Counted from the first letter of the stretch, positions 23,665-32,963 are shown. The stretch: DNA of 50,189 bases from Alloalcanivorax xenomutans (GCF_900217905.1 NZ_OBMO01000027.1:1-50189), one strand, 5' to 3'. Notes: generated from the letters alone by a model not told the origin. Translations and numbers: made by a program.

Positions 23665-26430
23665 ATGGCCGAGTCCAAACCGATCATTCTTGTCGACGGT
23701 TCTTCCTATCTTTACCGCGCTTTCCATGCCTTGCCGCCGCTGACCACCTCCAACGGGCAGCCCACTGGCGCGGTGCGAGGCGTGGCGTCGATGCTGCGCA
23801 AGCTGATCAAGGACTACGATCCGGAATACATGGCGGTGGTGTTCGACGCAAAGGGCAAGACATTCCGGGATGAACTGTTCGAGGAGTACAAATCCAACCG
23901 GCCGCCGATGCCGGACGAACTGCGCGAGCAAGTGCAGCCGTTGCACGATCTGATCCGCGCCATGGGGCTGCCGCTGATCGTTGAAGAGGGGGTCGAGGCG
24001 GATGACGTGATCGGCACCTTCGCCCGCCAGTTCGGCGGCGAGGGCAAGCACGTGCTGATCTCCACCGGCGACAAGGACATGGCGCAGCTGGTCAACGGCA
24101 AGGTCACCCTGATCAACACCATGACCGACACCCTGCTCGACGTGGATGGGGTGAAGAACAAATTCGGCGTCGGCCCGGAGTTGATCATCGACTTCCTGGC
24201 GCTGATGGGCGACAAGGTGGACAACATCCCTGGCGTTCCCGGGGTCGGTGAGAAAACCGCTCTGGCCCTGTTGCAGGGGCTCGGATCGATGGAACGGATC
24301 TACGCCAACCTGGACAAGGTGGCGGAACTCTCCGTGCGTGGCGCCAAGACCCTGGGCAAGAAACTGGAAGAGCACCGCGACCAGGCGTTCCTTTCCTATA
24401 AGCTGGCCACCATCAAAGTGGACTGTGAGCTCAAGGAAGCGCTCAAAGACCTGAAAATGGGCGACCCGGACACGGAAGCCCTGACGCACCATTACCGCAC
24501 TCTGGAATTCAAGGGATGGCTGGCGGAACTGCTGGAGGGCGAGGATCCGGCCGCCGGCGCTTCGGCGGTTGAGGGTGAAGGGGGAGAGCAGGGCGCGATT
24601 CAGCGCGACGGCTACGTCACTGTCGTCGACGAGGCGGGGTTGGATGCCTGGGTGAAGAAGCTGGGTAAAGCCAAGGTGTTCGCCTTCGACACCGAGACCA
24701 CCAGCCTGGATTACATGCAGGCGCGTCTGGTTGGCGTGAGTATGGCGCTGGCGCCGGGTGAAGCCGCTTATATTCCATTCGGCCACGATTACCCCGGAGC
24801 GCCGGATCAACTTCCCCGGGAACGGGTATTGGCCGCTCTCAAGCCGATCCTGGAAGACGACAACATCAAGAAGGTGGGCCAGAACCTCAAATACGACATG
24901 AGCGTGCTGGCGGTGGACGCGGAGATTACCCTTCGTGGCGTGGCCTTCGACACCATGCTGGAATCCTATGTGCTGGATTCCGTCGCCACCCGCCATGACA
25001 TGGATTCTCTGGCGCTCAAATACCTGGGCCACAAGACCATCAGTTTCGAGGAGATCGCCGGCAAGGGCGCCAAGCAGCTGACCTTCAATCAGATTGGCTT
25101 GGAGGAAGCCGGCACTTACGCCGCCGAGGACGCGGACATCACCTGGCGGCTGCACGAAGCACTGTGGCCGAGACTGGAGAAGGAAAAGCCCCTGGAGCGG
25201 GTATTCAAGGAAATTGAGATGCCGCTGGTGCCGGTGCTCAGCCGTATCGAGCGCAACGGCGCCTATGTGGACGCCGCCAAACTACGGCACCAAAGCCAGT
25301 ATCTGGCCAAGCGCATGGCGGAGCTGGAAGAGAAAGCCTATGAGCTGGCGGGGCAAAAATTCAATCTGGGCTCGCCCAAGCAGTTGGGTGAGATCCTCTA
25401 TACCAAGCTGGAAATTCCGGTAATCAAGAAGACCCCGAAGGGCGCGCCTTCCACCGCCGAGGCGGTATTGCAGGAACTGGCACTGGAATACCCGCTGCCG
25501 GAAGTGATCATGGGCTACCGGGAGGTGGCCAAACTGAAGAACACCTACACCGACAAGCTGCCGGAGCTGATCGACTCACGCACTGGCCGGGTGCACACCT
25601 CCTACCATCAGGCGGTGGCGGCCACCGGGCGGCTGTCTTCCAGCGATCCCAACCTGCAGAACATTCCGGTGCGCAGTGAGGAAGGGCGCAAGATTCGCCA
25701 GGCGTTTTCCGCGCCTCCGGAGGACGGTAAAGGGGCCCGCAAGATCGTTGCTTGCGACTATTCCCAGATCGAGCTGCGGATCATGGCCCACCTCAGTGGG
25801 GACAAGGGCCTGCTGGACGCCTTCGAGAAAGGTCTGGATATTCACCGTGCCACCGCCGCCGAGGTCTGGGGCAAAACCGTGGATGAGGTCAGCGACAACG
25901 AACGCCGTAATGCCAAGGCCATCAACTTCGGCCTGATCTATGGCATGAGCGCTTTCGGCCTGGCCAAGCAACTGCGCATACCGCGCGGCGAAGCACAGGA
26001 ATACATCGACCGCTACTTCGAAAAATACCCGGGCGTGCGCCGCTACATGGATGACACCCGCGCCACCGCCGCCGACAAGGGCTATGTGGAAACCCTGTTC
26101 GGGCGCCGCCTTTATCTGCCGGAAATCAACAGCCGCAATGGCCAGCGCCGTCAGGCCGCCGAGCGCACCGCCATCAACGCGCCGATGCAGGGCTCCGCCG
26201 CCGATATCATCAAACGGGCCATGGTGCAGGTCCACGACTGGCTCGACACCACGGACTTTGATGCCCTGATGATCATGCAGGTACACGATGAACTGGTCTT
26301 TGAGGTGGCGGAGAAGCAGGTGGAATCCCTGGTCAAGGAAGTGCGCCAGCGCATGGAGGCCGCCGCCGAACTGAAAGTGCCGCTGATCGTGGATGCCGGC
26401 ATCGGTGACAACTGGGAAGAGGCGCATTGA
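23665..26430 (+). CDS. polA: DNA polymerase I
   Basis: The 921-residue enzyme has three parts: an N-terminal 5'-3' exonuclease ([25 protein letters not shown] to about residue 290), a 3'-5' proofreading domain with intact DxE at D342/E344, and the polymerase domain with motif A at D698 ([11 protein letters not shown]), the O helix ([16 protein letters not shown]) and motif C HDE with D875. It fills gaps and removes RNA primers during replication and repair. The ATG at 23665 is chosen; an in-frame extension from 23437 runs through the repeat region and lacks polA similarity. Confidence 0.97.
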   Translation: MAESKPIILVDGSSYLYRAFHALPPLTTSNGQPTGAVRGVASMLRKLIKDYDPEYMAVVFDAKGKTFRDELFEEYKSNRPPMPDELREQVQPLHDLIRAMGLPLIVEEGVEADDVIGTFARQFGGEGKHVLISTGDKDMAQLVNGKVTLINTMTDTLLDVDGVKNKFGVGPELIIDFLALMGDKVDNIPGVPGVGEKTALALLQGLGSMERIYANLDKVAELSVRGAKTLGKKLEEHRDQAFLSYKLATIKVDCELKEALKDLKMGDPDTEALTHHYRTLEFKGWLAELLEGEDPAAGASAVEGEGGEQGAIQRDGYVTVVDEAGLDAWVKKLGKAKVFAFDTETTSLDYMQARLVGVSMALAPGEAAYIPFGHDYPGAPDQLPRERVLAALKPILEDDNIKKVGQNLKYDMSVLAVDAEITLRGVAFDTMLESYVLDSVATRHDMDSLALKYLGHKTISFEEIAGKGAKQLTFNQIGLEEAGTYAAEDADITWRLHEALWPRLEKEKPLERVFKEIEMPLVPVLSRIERNGAYVDAAKLRHQSQYLAKRMAELEEKAYELAGQKFNLGSPKQLGEILYTKLEIPVIKKTPKGAPSTAEAVLQELALEYPLPEVIMGYREVAKLKNTYTDKLPELIDSRTGRVHTSYHQAVAATGRLSSSDPNLQNIPVRSEEGRKIRQAFSAPPEDGKGARKIVACDYSQIELRIMAHLSGDKGLLDAFEKGLDIHRATAAEVWGKTVDEVSDNERRNAKAINFGLIYGMSAFGLAKQLRIPRGEAQEYIDRYFEKYPGVRRYMDDTRATAADKGYVETLFGRRLYLPEINSRNGQRRQAAERTAINAPMQGSAADIIKRAMVQVHDWLDTTDFDALMIMQVHDELVFEVAEKQVESLVKEVRQRMEAAAELKVPLIVDAGIGDNWEEAH

Positions 26431-26498
26431 GCGCCGCAGTCCCCGGGCACAATATGGAGAGCGGTCCACGACAACGGAACCCATGATCAGGAGCCCCC

Positions 26499-27164
26499 AT
26501 GGAATCTCATTTCTGGGAAGAAAAGTGGCACAAACAAGAGCTGGGGTTTCACCTGCCGTTCGTGAACCCGGTACTCAAACGTAACCTGCCGGCCTTTGAC
26601 TTGCCGGCCGGATCCCGGGTTTTCCTGCCGCTGTGTGGCAAGACGCTGGACATGGGCTGGCTGCTGGAACAAGGCCACCGGGTGGTGGGCGCCGAGCTGA
26701 GCGAGCTGGCGGTGCGCCAGCTGTTCGAGGAACGGGAAGTGGAACCCCAGGTGGACGACTGGGCCGGCGGACGCCGTTGGCACCACGGGGATCTGACGGT
26801 GTTCCAGGGCGATCTGTTCGAACTCACCGCCGAGCAATTGGGCCCGGTGGATCTGGTCTATGACCGGGCCGCTCTGGTGGCCCTGCCCGAGGCCATGCGT
26901 GCCCGCTATGCGCCCCATGTTTGCGAGCTGTCCGGCGATGCGCCGCAATTGCTGATCAGCTTTGAATACGACCCGGCGGAAATGGCTGGCCCGCCGTTCC
27001 CGGTGTTCGCCGGGGAAGTGCGGCGCCTCTATCAGGATCAGGCGCGCTATGCCCTGTGCGAACTGTCTCGTCAGGACGTCATCGAGAAGCAGGACCATTT
27101 CAAGGCCGCCGGCGTGACCGCCTTTGTACAGGTGGCGTGGAAGCTGATTCCGCTGTCCGTTTGA
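26499..27164 (+). CDS. tpm: Thiopurine S-methyltransferase
   Basis: The 221-residue protein begins MESHFWEEKWHKQELGFH and has the SAM-binding segments LPLCGKTLDMGWLLEQGHRVVGAELS and VYDRAALVALPEAMR typical of bacterial Tpm. The family methylates thiopurines and, in bacteria, tellurite and selenium compounds to volatile products. The ATG at 26499 has AGGAG upstream. It is convergent with the trmY-like gene, 18 bases away. Length and motifs match the family throughout. Confidence 0.93.
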   Translation: MESHFWEEKWHKQELGFHLPFVNPVLKRNLPAFDLPAGSRVFLPLCGKTLDMGWLLEQGHRVVGAELSELAVRQLFEEREVEPQVDDWAGGRRWHHGDLTVFQGDLFELTAEQLGPVDLVYDRAALVALPEAMRARYAPHVCELSGDAPQLLISFEYDPAEMAGPPFPVFAGEVRRLYQDQARYALCELSRQDVIEKQDHFKAAGVTAFVQVAWKLIPLSV

Positions 27165-27182
27165 GCGGAGAGGGGATGTGCT

Positions 27183-27782
27183 TCACACGCCCTGAATATC
27201 CAGGGCGTTGTGAATCAGCACCACGCATTGGGAGGCGAACAGCATTTTCGGACCCAGGCTGATTTTCTCGGCCCCCAGCCGTTTGAGGCTGTTGAAGCTC
27301 TTTTTCGGCATGGGAATGTGGTCGGTGAGCAGGAAACAGGGGTTGTCGGGGAAATCCACGTCCTGGATCGGTTCGCCTTTCTTGTCCATGACATAAAGCT
27401 GGTAGTCGTTGGCCAGGTCCTGAACCAGCTTCTCGAAACTCAGCGTACTCACGGTAATACCCGGTGCCACCGTCCGGGTTTGTTCCTTGCCCATGCCCTG
27501 GGACACATCCAGGGCACTGGCGATCCTGTCCAGCAACGCCTGCTCGTGGAAGCCGCCGAGATCACGGATATCGTCGGCGACGAAAGCCACGGTGCGTGAA
27601 TAGTCCTGAGTGCTTTCCAGTACCAGGTAGACGGTGACATCGTCGCGGTGGGACTGAGCAACGAACAGGGCGTTCATCAGACTATGCGCCAGAATCTCGG
27701 TATGGGCGGCCTGTCCCACGCCTTCGCGCAGGCGGCGACTGTCGGTGGGGGCGGCTCGGGCGCGCAGAACGAAGGTTCTCAT
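27183..27782 (-). CDS. trmY: TrmY-like tRNA pseudouridine-54 N1-methyltransferase (DUF358)
   Basis: The 199-residue protein matches the SPOUT-family TrmY/DUF358 group: MRTFVLRARAAPTDS at the start, the acidic knot region YVMDKKGEPIQDVDFPDNPCFLLTDHIPMPKK, and the C-terminal LGAEKISLGPKMLFASQCVVLIHN. Archaeal TrmY makes m1-pseudouridine at tRNA position 54. Bacterial tRNA normally carries m5U there, so the substrate of bacterial homologues is unclear. The start ATG is at 27782. It is convergent with tpm and downstream of higA. The family call is strong; the reaction in this organism is not. Confidence 0.85.
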   Translation of the reverse strand: MRTFVLRARAAPTDSRRLREGVGQAAHTEILAHSLMNALFVAQSHRDDVTVYLVLESTQDYSRTVAFVADDIRDLGGFHEQALLDRIASALDVSQGMGKEQTRTVAPGITVSTLSFEKLVQDLANDYQLYVMDKKGEPIQDVDFPDNPCFLLTDHIPMPKKSFNSLKRLGAEKISLGPKMLFASQCVVLIHNALDIQGV

Positions 27783-27877
27783 GATCGTTGCTTCATGGTG
27801 ATTGGGGCGGCTAGTGTCGGCGATTGTGCCGGGCGCGGCAATGCAACGCGCTTGCGGCGGAGAAGGGTTCCGGTGGT

Positions 27878-28171
27878 TCAGGCAACCTTGAAATCGATGG
27901 CCTGGACCTTGTCCAGATTGATCCGTTGCCGTGCCTGCCAGAGGTCGTAAAGGTCCTGCAAGGCCAGCCAGCTTTCCGGAGTTCGCCCCAGGGCTTTTGA
28001 TAGGCGCAAAGCCATTTCCGGGCTCACGCCGCTGGCCCCGTTAAGGACACGACTGAGCGAGGAGGGAGAGATATCCAGCTTTGCCGCCAGCGCACGCACA
28101 CTTAAACCGTGAGGTTCCAGGTAAACCTCTCGGATGAACTCACCGGGGTGTGGGGGATGGTGCATGTTCAT
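27878..28171 (-). CDS. higA: HigA antitoxin
   Basis: The 97-residue protein has the HigA opening HHPPHPGEFIREVYLEPHGLSV and an Xre helix-turn-helix (RALAAKLDISPSSLSRVLNGASGVSPEMALRLSKALG). It neutralises the HigB toxin encoded just upstream and represses the shared promoter. The ATG at 28171 overlaps the higB stop, so the pair is translated in a coupled way, toxin first as is usual for higBA. A second ATG two codons in could also serve. Confidence 0.92.
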   Translation of the reverse strand: MNMHHPPHPGEFIREVYLEPHGLSVRALAAKLDISPSSLSRVLNGASGVSPEMALRLSKALGRTPESWLALQDLYDLWQARQRINLDKVQAIDFKVA

Positions 28172-28449
28172 CAGTGATAATCCTCGTAGTTCAACACATA
28201 GGCGTTGCCGTCCTTGAATTCAAAGGTCAGACGCCAGTTTCCGCTTACCCGGATGGACCAGCGCCCCTTTGCTTTTCCTTTCAAGGGGTGCAAGGAGAAG
28301 CCCGGAATATCCATATCCTCAATGACCGTTGCGGTATCCAGGGCGGCCAGTTGCATCCTCAGACGCTTGGCATGAGTGGTTTGAACACCGGCGGTGGAGC
28401 CGGTGGTGAAAAACCGCTGCAGTCCTTTGTGGCGGAATGATTTGATCAT
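28171..28449 (-). CDS. higB: HigB toxin, RelE superfamily
   Basis: The 92-residue basic protein has the HigB features IKSFRHKGLQRFF, HAKRLRMQLAALDTA, FSLHPLKGKAKGRWSIRVSGNWRLTFEF and the end YVLNYEDYH. Family members cut mRNA on the ribosome until HigA binds them. The reading frame is intact. The promoter at 28458-28486 contains a palindrome that suits autorepression by HigA-HigB. It is divergent from yajQ. Confidence 0.92.
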   Translation of the reverse strand: MIKSFRHKGLQRFFTTGSTAGVQTTHAKRLRMQLAALDTATVIEDMDIPGFSLHPLKGKAKGRWSIRVSGNWRLTFEFKDGNAYVLNYEDYH

Positions 28450-28457
28450 GGTGATGG

Positions 28458-28486
28458 ATTATAAGATGTTGCGTGTTGCGCAACAA
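28458..28486 (-). promoter_or_regulatory. higBA promoter with palindromic operator
   Basis: On the minus strand TTGTTG (-35, 28486-28481), a 17-base spacer and TATAAT (-10, 28463-28458) form a strong sigma70 promoter. The spacer region holds the 12-base palindrome TGTTGCGCAACA (28474-28485) and a half-site GTTGCG at 28468, so a bound HigA would block polymerase. Confidence 0.75.
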
Positions 28487-28570
28487 GGGTGCTTCGCTCC
28501 TCAGGCAAACCCCGTATAATCCCCCCGCGGGGCCGTCCTGGCCGGAATCAACTGAAGCAAGGAAAGAACC

Positions 28571-29056
28571 ATGCCGTCCTTCGACATCGTTTCCGAAACC
28601 GATGAAGTGGCGCTGCGCCACGCCGTGGATAACGCCAACCGGGAGCTGGCCAGCCGCTTTGATTTCCGTGGCGTGGAAGCCAGTATCGAACAGAACGGGC
28701 TGTCGGTGACGCTGAAGACCGAATCGGAATTCCAGGTTCGCCAGCTCGAGGAGCTGTTCGCCAAGGCCTGTGTAAAACAGAATCTGAGCGCCGCCGGCGC
28801 CGACCGGGAAGACAAGCCGGTGCACAGCGGCAAGACTTTCTCCCTGACCCTGGCTTTCAAGCAGGGCATCGACCAGCCCACCGCCAAGAAGATCGTCAAG
28901 ATGATCAAGGACAGCAAGATCAAGGTGCAGGCATCGATCCAGGGGGATCAGGTGCGGGTCAACGGCAAGAAGCGGGATGACCTGCAGCAAGTGATCGCCA
29001 TGCTCAAGGAATCCAAGCTGGAACTGCCGCTGCAGTTCAACAATTTCCGCGACTGA
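28571..29056 (+). CDS. yajQ: YajQ family nucleotide-binding protein
   Basis: The 161-residue protein begins MPSFDIVSETDEVALRHAVDNANRE and ends LELPLQFNNFRD, as in the YajQ family. It has two ferredoxin-like domains, with KQGIDQPTAKKIVKMIKDSKIKVQASIQGDQVRV in the second. Some members bind cyclic di-GMP and act with transcription factors. Others are called tRNA- or nucleotide-binding. The specific ligand here is not shown. The ATG at 28571 has AGGAAAG upstream. It may be cotranscribed with the membrane protein 30 bases downstream. Confidence 0.93.
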   Translation: MPSFDIVSETDEVALRHAVDNANRELASRFDFRGVEASIEQNGLSVTLKTESEFQVRQLEELFAKACVKQNLSAAGADREDKPVHSGKTFSLTLAFKQGIDQPTAKKIVKMIKDSKIKVQASIQGDQVRVNGKKRDDLQQVIAMLKESKLELPLQFNNFRD

Positions 29057-29086
29057 CCGGCGCCCTTGATAGCGGAGCGAAGTGCC

Positions 29087-29617
29087 ATGTCGAATCAAAC
29101 CAGGTCGGATCAAACCGTATCGGATCAAACAAGGGCGCTGGCCCGGCGGTTGACGCTGGTGTGGTTCGCGGTGCTGGCGGCGCCGCTGCTGGTGGGCATC
29201 GCCATCGCGTTGCTGGTGATCTACGGGCACTTCCAGCCGCTGGCGCAACTGGCGCCGGTGGATACCGCCCGCATGGTGGCGGTGGGTGCCATGGGACTGA
29301 TGCTGGTGGTGGCGCGGCCCTTGCGGAAGGTGCTGCTGGCCCCGGAAACGGTGGCCGCGCGGCTGCTGAAGGATCCTCGGGCGAAAAGCGCCGAGGGCCA
29401 GGAGCTGGCGATGCTGAAGGCGCAAGCGGGAGCCTTCTCGTTCCTGGGCGTGATGGACCTGGTGTCGGTGCTGGCGATCGTGCTCAGTCTGGCCCACGCT
29501 GACGTCGTGCTGGCCCTGATCAACGGTATCTTCAGCCTGATCCTGGCGCTGGTGGCCAAACCGGATTTCGCCGCTCTGATCGATAACGTGGCGGCCGAGC
29601 TGCGCCGCCCTTCCTGA
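29087..29617 (+). CDS. Uncharacterised membrane protein
   Basis: The 176-residue protein has a short polar N-terminus with a triple TxSDQT-like repeat (NQTRSDQTVSDQTRA), then about four hydrophobic segments (around residues 24-50, 62-76, 112-130 and 133-148). I recognise no family. The ATG at 29087 with GGAG nine bases upstream is preferred to an in-frame start at 29066. It directly follows yajQ, with the same orientation and a short gap, so it may share its transcript. Confidence 0.65.
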   Translation: MSNQTRSDQTVSDQTRALARRLTLVWFAVLAAPLLVGIAIALLVIYGHFQPLAQLAPVDTARMVAVGAMGLMLVVARPLRKVLLAPETVAARLLKDPRAKSAEGQELAMLKAQAGAFSFLGVMDLVSVLAIVLSLAHADVVLALINGIFSLILALVAKPDFAALIDNVAAELRRPS

Positions 29618-29647
29618 ACACATCACACTAGTGCGCCGCGCACGCCG

Positions 29648-29750
29648 ATTCGCCGCCAGGGCAGCTCCCACGGCCGCTTCGTAGCCACCTGTGGGAGCCT
29701 GCCTTGCAGGCGAAGGTTGTCCCAGCGTCAGACATCATTCGCCAGCAGGG
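29648..29750. repeat. REP-like repeat cluster
   Basis: Modules ATTCGCCGCCAGGGCAGCTCCCACGG, CTTCGTAGCCACCTGTGGGAGCC, TGCCTTGCAGGCGAA and ATTCGCCAGCAGGG follow one another in the 280-base gap after the membrane protein. The rest of the gap holds an imperfect inverted repeat (GAACACCGTTTA at 29831, TAAACAACGTTC at 29869) just before the VIT-VWA gene, possibly an operator. Confidence 0.7.
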
Positions 29751-29897
29751 CCGCCGCCATAGGGGCTTGGAAGGCGGCGCCTGCTCGGCGTCATCCCTCA
29801 ATTGAACACTGTCCGAAACATCTTGTTAATGAACACCGTTTAATAAATCGGTCGTCCTGTGCCTAAATTAAACAACGTTCAAATAAGGGGAATGACA

Positions 29898-31964
29898 ATG
29901 ACACTCACAGGACGAACCTTCGGACATTGGTTGCTGGGACTGGCCTTGGTGATAGGAACGAAGATCGCGGCGGCGGCCGGGTTGATGACCCCGGCGGACG
30001 GCAGTGAGCCGCCGCTGAGCATCCGCGAGCAGCATGTCACCGTGGATGTGGAGGACGGTTACGCGGTCACCGAGGTGGAACAAGTGTTCCACAACCCCCA
30101 CGACCGCGATTTCGAGGCCTGGTACAGCTTCCCGGTACCGCGCCAGGCGGCGGTGGCGGAGTTCACGGTGTGGATCGACGGCAAACCGGTCACCGGCGAG
30201 GTGCTGGAGAAACAAAAAGCCCGCGAGGTCTACGAGCAGGAGAAAGCCGCGGGCCGGGACGCCGGTCTGATGGAAAAGGACGATTACCGCACCTTCGATG
30301 TCTTCGTCAGCCCGGTACGGGCGGGCCAGGACACCCGGGTGCGGCTGGTGTATCTGCAACCGGCTTTTGTCGATACCGGCATCGGCCGTTATGTCTATCC
30401 TCTGGAAGAGGGCGGTGTGGATGAAGAGCGCCTGTCGTTCTGGACCGCCAACGACAAAGTGGAGCAGCACTTCACCTTCACCATGAACCTGCGCACCGGC
30501 TATCCGGTGGAGGCGGTGCGTCTGCCCAAGCACCCGCAGGCCCGGGTCAAACAGCTGGGACCACAACAATGGCAAGTGACGCTGGACAGCCGTGCCGGGG
30601 CCACCGAAGAGACGGAAGAGGGCGCGGTGCCCGCTGGTGAAGGCGAGGACCCGGCGTCGCCGGCGGCGGCCTTCCGGCTTGACCAGGATGTGGTGGTGTA
30701 CTGGCGGCATGCGGCGGATCTGCCGGGCAGTGTGGACCTCGTGGCTTATCGTGCCGCCGGCGCCTCCCGCGGGACCTTCATGCTGAGCCTGACCCCGGGG
30801 GACGATCTGCAGCCGATCACCACCGGCAGCGACTGGGTATTCGTGTTGGATATCTCCGGGTCCATGCAGGGCAAGCTGGCGACGCTGGCCGAAGGAGTCA
30901 GCCAGGCGTTGGGTAAACTGCGCCCCGGTGACCGTTTCCGTATCGTTCTGTTTGATGACCATGCCAGCGAGCTGACCAATGGCTATGTGGTGGTGAACCC
31001 GGAGAACGTGCGTCATTACGTGAAGCGGGTTCAGGCCCTGGGCCCCCAGGGCGGCACCAATCTGTTCGATGGTCTGAAATTGGCGCTGCGGCCTCTGGAC
31101 GCGGACCGGCCCACCGGCATCGTGCTGGTGACCGATGGCGTCGCCAACGTCGGTGTCACCGATCAGAAGAAATTCCTCGAACTGCTCGAGACCCATGACA
31201 TCCGCTTGTTCACCTTCGTCATGGGCAACAGCGCCAACCGGCCGATGCTGACCGCGCTCACCGACGCCAGCAAGGGCTTCGCGGTAAACGTCTCCAACAG
31301 CGATGACATTGTCGGGCAGATTCTGCTGGCCACCAGCAAGGTCACCCACCAGGCCATGAACAATGTGAAAGTGGAGATCGACGGCGTGAAAACCGCCGAT
31401 GTGACTCCCGAACGTCTGGGCACCGTATACCGGGGCCGCCAGATGGTGCTGATGGGGCACTATTGGGGCCAGGGCCCGGCGGAGGTGACGCTTACCGCCG
31501 AGGTCGGCGGCGAGAAACGCCGCTACAGAACCCGCTTCGAATTCCCCGCCAGCGGAGGCGACAACCCGGAGCTGGAGCGGCTGTGGGCCTATGCCACCAT
31601 CGAGGGGATGCAGCGGGAGCTGAATAATTTCGGTGACAACGCGGACCTTCGTAACGGCATCATCGATCTCGGTCTGGAGTACGGCCTGGTCACCAACCAC
31701 ACCTCCATGGTGGTGCTGCGGGAGGAGATGTTCCAGCAGTACGGCATCGACCGCGATAACGCCAAACGCCGCGATATCGAACGTCTGGCCAAGGCTCAGC
31801 GCGAGCAGGTGACGCCGGTTTCCAATCGGGTTGATGGTTCGCAGCCGATGTTCAAGGGGCATCGCCCTTCCACGGGCGGCGGCGGTGGCGGTGCGTTCGG
31901 ACCGCTGGCCTGGTTGCCGTTCCTGATTCTGCTGCTGGGTGGATGGTGGCGGCAGCGCCGCTGA
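29898..31964 (+). CDS. Exported VIT/VWA domain protein with GlyGly-CTERM-like tail
   Basis: The 688-residue protein has a signal peptide (FGHWLLGLALVIGTKIAAAA), a VIT domain (about 30-150, with VEQVFHNPHDRDFEAWYSFPVPRQAAVAEF), and a VWA domain whose MIDAS motif DISGS starts at D318 and continues with VLVTDGVANVG. The C-terminus is tripartite: GGGGGGAFGP, a hydrophobic helix, then WWRQRR, like the GlyGly-CTERM signal processed by rhombosortase. It resembles marine proteobacterial sortase-target VIT-VWA proteins, likely surface or envelope attached. The ATG at 29898 is chosen for its spacing from AAGGGG; ATG 29892 is an alternative. Confidence 0.88.
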   Translation: MTLTGRTFGHWLLGLALVIGTKIAAAAGLMTPADGSEPPLSIREQHVTVDVEDGYAVTEVEQVFHNPHDRDFEAWYSFPVPRQAAVAEFTVWIDGKPVTGEVLEKQKAREVYEQEKAAGRDAGLMEKDDYRTFDVFVSPVRAGQDTRVRLVYLQPAFVDTGIGRYVYPLEEGGVDEERLSFWTANDKVEQHFTFTMNLRTGYPVEAVRLPKHPQARVKQLGPQQWQVTLDSRAGATEETEEGAVPAGEGEDPASPAAAFRLDQDVVVYWRHAADLPGSVDLVAYRAAGASRGTFMLSLTPGDDLQPITTGSDWVFVLDISGSMQGKLATLAEGVSQALGKLRPGDRFRIVLFDDHASELTNGYVVVNPENVRHYVKRVQALGPQGGTNLFDGLKLALRPLDADRPTGIVLVTDGVANVGVTDQKKFLELLETHDIRLFTFVMGNSANRPMLTALTDASKGFAVNVSNSDDIVGQILLATSKVTHQAMNNVKVEIDGVKTADVTPERLGTVYRGRQMVLMGHYWGQGPAEVTLTAEVGGEKRRYRTRFEFPASGGDNPELERLWAYATIEGMQRELNNFGDNADLRNGIIDLGLEYGLVTNHTSMVVLREEMFQQYGIDRDNAKRRDIERLAKAQREQVTPVSNRVDGSQPMFKGHRPSTGGGGGGAFGPLAWLPFLILLLGGWWRQRR

Positions 31965-31977
31965 TCCCATCGGCTTT

Positions 31978-32697
31978 CTAGAAGCGAGGATCCGCGATAG
32001 CAGGTAACACCAGTTCCCTGACGTAAGAGGCGGGAGACAGCGCCAGCAGGGAACGCACCATGCTTACCACGTCGTGCAGCGGAATCAGCGTACCATCGCC
32101 CCGCTGCGCGGCCTGTTCACAAGGCGTGGTTAACGGATCATCGGTGTTGAGGTGTCCCAATTGCAGGCAGCTGACCGCGAGGCCTTGCCCACGGAAGCCC
32201 TCGCGCAGCGCTTCGGCCATACCACGCAGGGCGAACTTGGAAGCACCGAAGGTTACTTCGGGGCGGCCGCTGCCGGGTAACCCTGAAGTGGAACCGGTGA
32301 GCAGAATCCGTGGCGCGGTGGCTTGCAATAAAGCCGGCAACAGCGCTTTGATCACCAGGAGAGTGGCGGTGATGTTGACCGCCACCAGATGCTGGATGTC
32401 ATCGTCCGGATCGTCGAGGAAACGGTAATCCTCCTCAAAGGCACGGTTTTCCCACAGGCCCAGATTGTAGATCAGCACGTCGAGGCCTTCCTTTTGCACG
32501 GCTTTCGCCAGATGGCGGGCGGCCTGCGCGGGTTGGCCGGCATCCGCCGGGACCCAGTCGACAATCACATCGTCGCGCCGAGGCAGCGGATCGGGCACGG
32601 TTCGTGAGACGCCTATCAGTGTATCGCCGGTATTCCCCAGCCCATCGATGAGTGCCCTGCCCAGCCCCTGGCTCGCGCCTATGATCATGATTCGCAT
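31978..32697 (-). CDS. SDR family protein lacking the catalytic Tyr
   Basis: The 239-residue protein has the short-chain dehydrogenase dinucleotide motif IIGASQGLGRAL (residues 5-16), a weakened YNLG in place of NNAG, N109, and the Ser region LLTGSTSGLPGSG. The usual YxxxK reads F150-GAS-K154, so the catalytic tyrosine is replaced by Phe. It may bind NAD(P)H as a sensor or act by another route. The ATG at 32697 starts at the Rossmann strand. A SoxR-type promoter lies 37-67 bases upstream, implying induction by redox stress. Confidence 0.82.
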   Translation of the reverse strand: MRIMIIGASQGLGRALIDGLGNTGDTLIGVSRTVPDPLPRRDDVIVDWVPADAGQPAQAARHLAKAVQKEGLDVLIYNLGLWENRAFEEDYRFLDDPDDDIQHLVAVNITATLLVIKALLPALLQATAPRILLTGSTSGLPGSGRPEVTFGASKFALRGMAEALREGFRGQGLAVSCLQLGHLNTDDPLTTPCEQAAQRGDGTLIPLHDVVSMVRSLLALSPASYVRELVLPAIADPRF

Positions 32698-32733
32698 CGC
32701 ATTGCTCCTGATAGCCAATTTTCTCGGTGCCGC

Positions 32734-32764
32734 AGGGTAAAACCTCAACTCCGCTTTAGGTCAA
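32734..32764 (-). promoter_or_regulatory. SoxR-type promoter of the SDR gene
   Basis: On the minus strand TTGACC (32764-32759), a 19-base spacer, then TACCCT (32739-32734). The over-long spacer is typical of MerR-family activation. It begins at the box CCTAAAGCGGAGTTGAGG, close to the SoxR box CCTCAAGTTAACTTGAGG. A second such promoter faces the ABC exporter next to soxR at 39958. Confidence 0.7.
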
Positions 32765-32963
32765 GTGTGGCAAGGACCGGCCGTTGGTGGGGCTTGCCGA
32801 TGATCGTGAGGAGGATGTGAATGGCCGGGCCGATGTCGTCGGTGCCGCTGGGTGGTGGACTTGGGGTGTGTTGGGAGAATGCCCTGATGGCATGCTACAT
32901 TGATGCGGATTTCCTGGCGCGGAGCGCGCCCTGGCTTCAACGACAACCAAGCGGGACCTGATC

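Noticed and set aside
23500-25155. Minus-strand frame of about 550 codons opposite polA
   Set aside because: It lies antisense to the exonuclease domains of polA, which are unmistakable; no ribosome-binding site or recognisable domain.
27185-27212. Hairpin ACGCCCTG/CAGGGCGT as a tpm-trmY bidirectional terminator
   Set aside because: It falls within the last codons of trmY and has no T-tract; it may be chance.
28319-29671. Minus-strand frame of 450 codons covering yajQ and the next gene
   Set aside because: Antisense to yajQ, whose product is clear; low-complexity His/Gln translation.
29868-31970. Long minus-strand open frame of about 700 codons opposite the VIT-VWA gene
   Set aside because: It is a shadow frame in high-GC DNA. 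The translation is His/Gln/Gly-rich with no domain, and the plus strand encodes a clear VIT-VWA protein.
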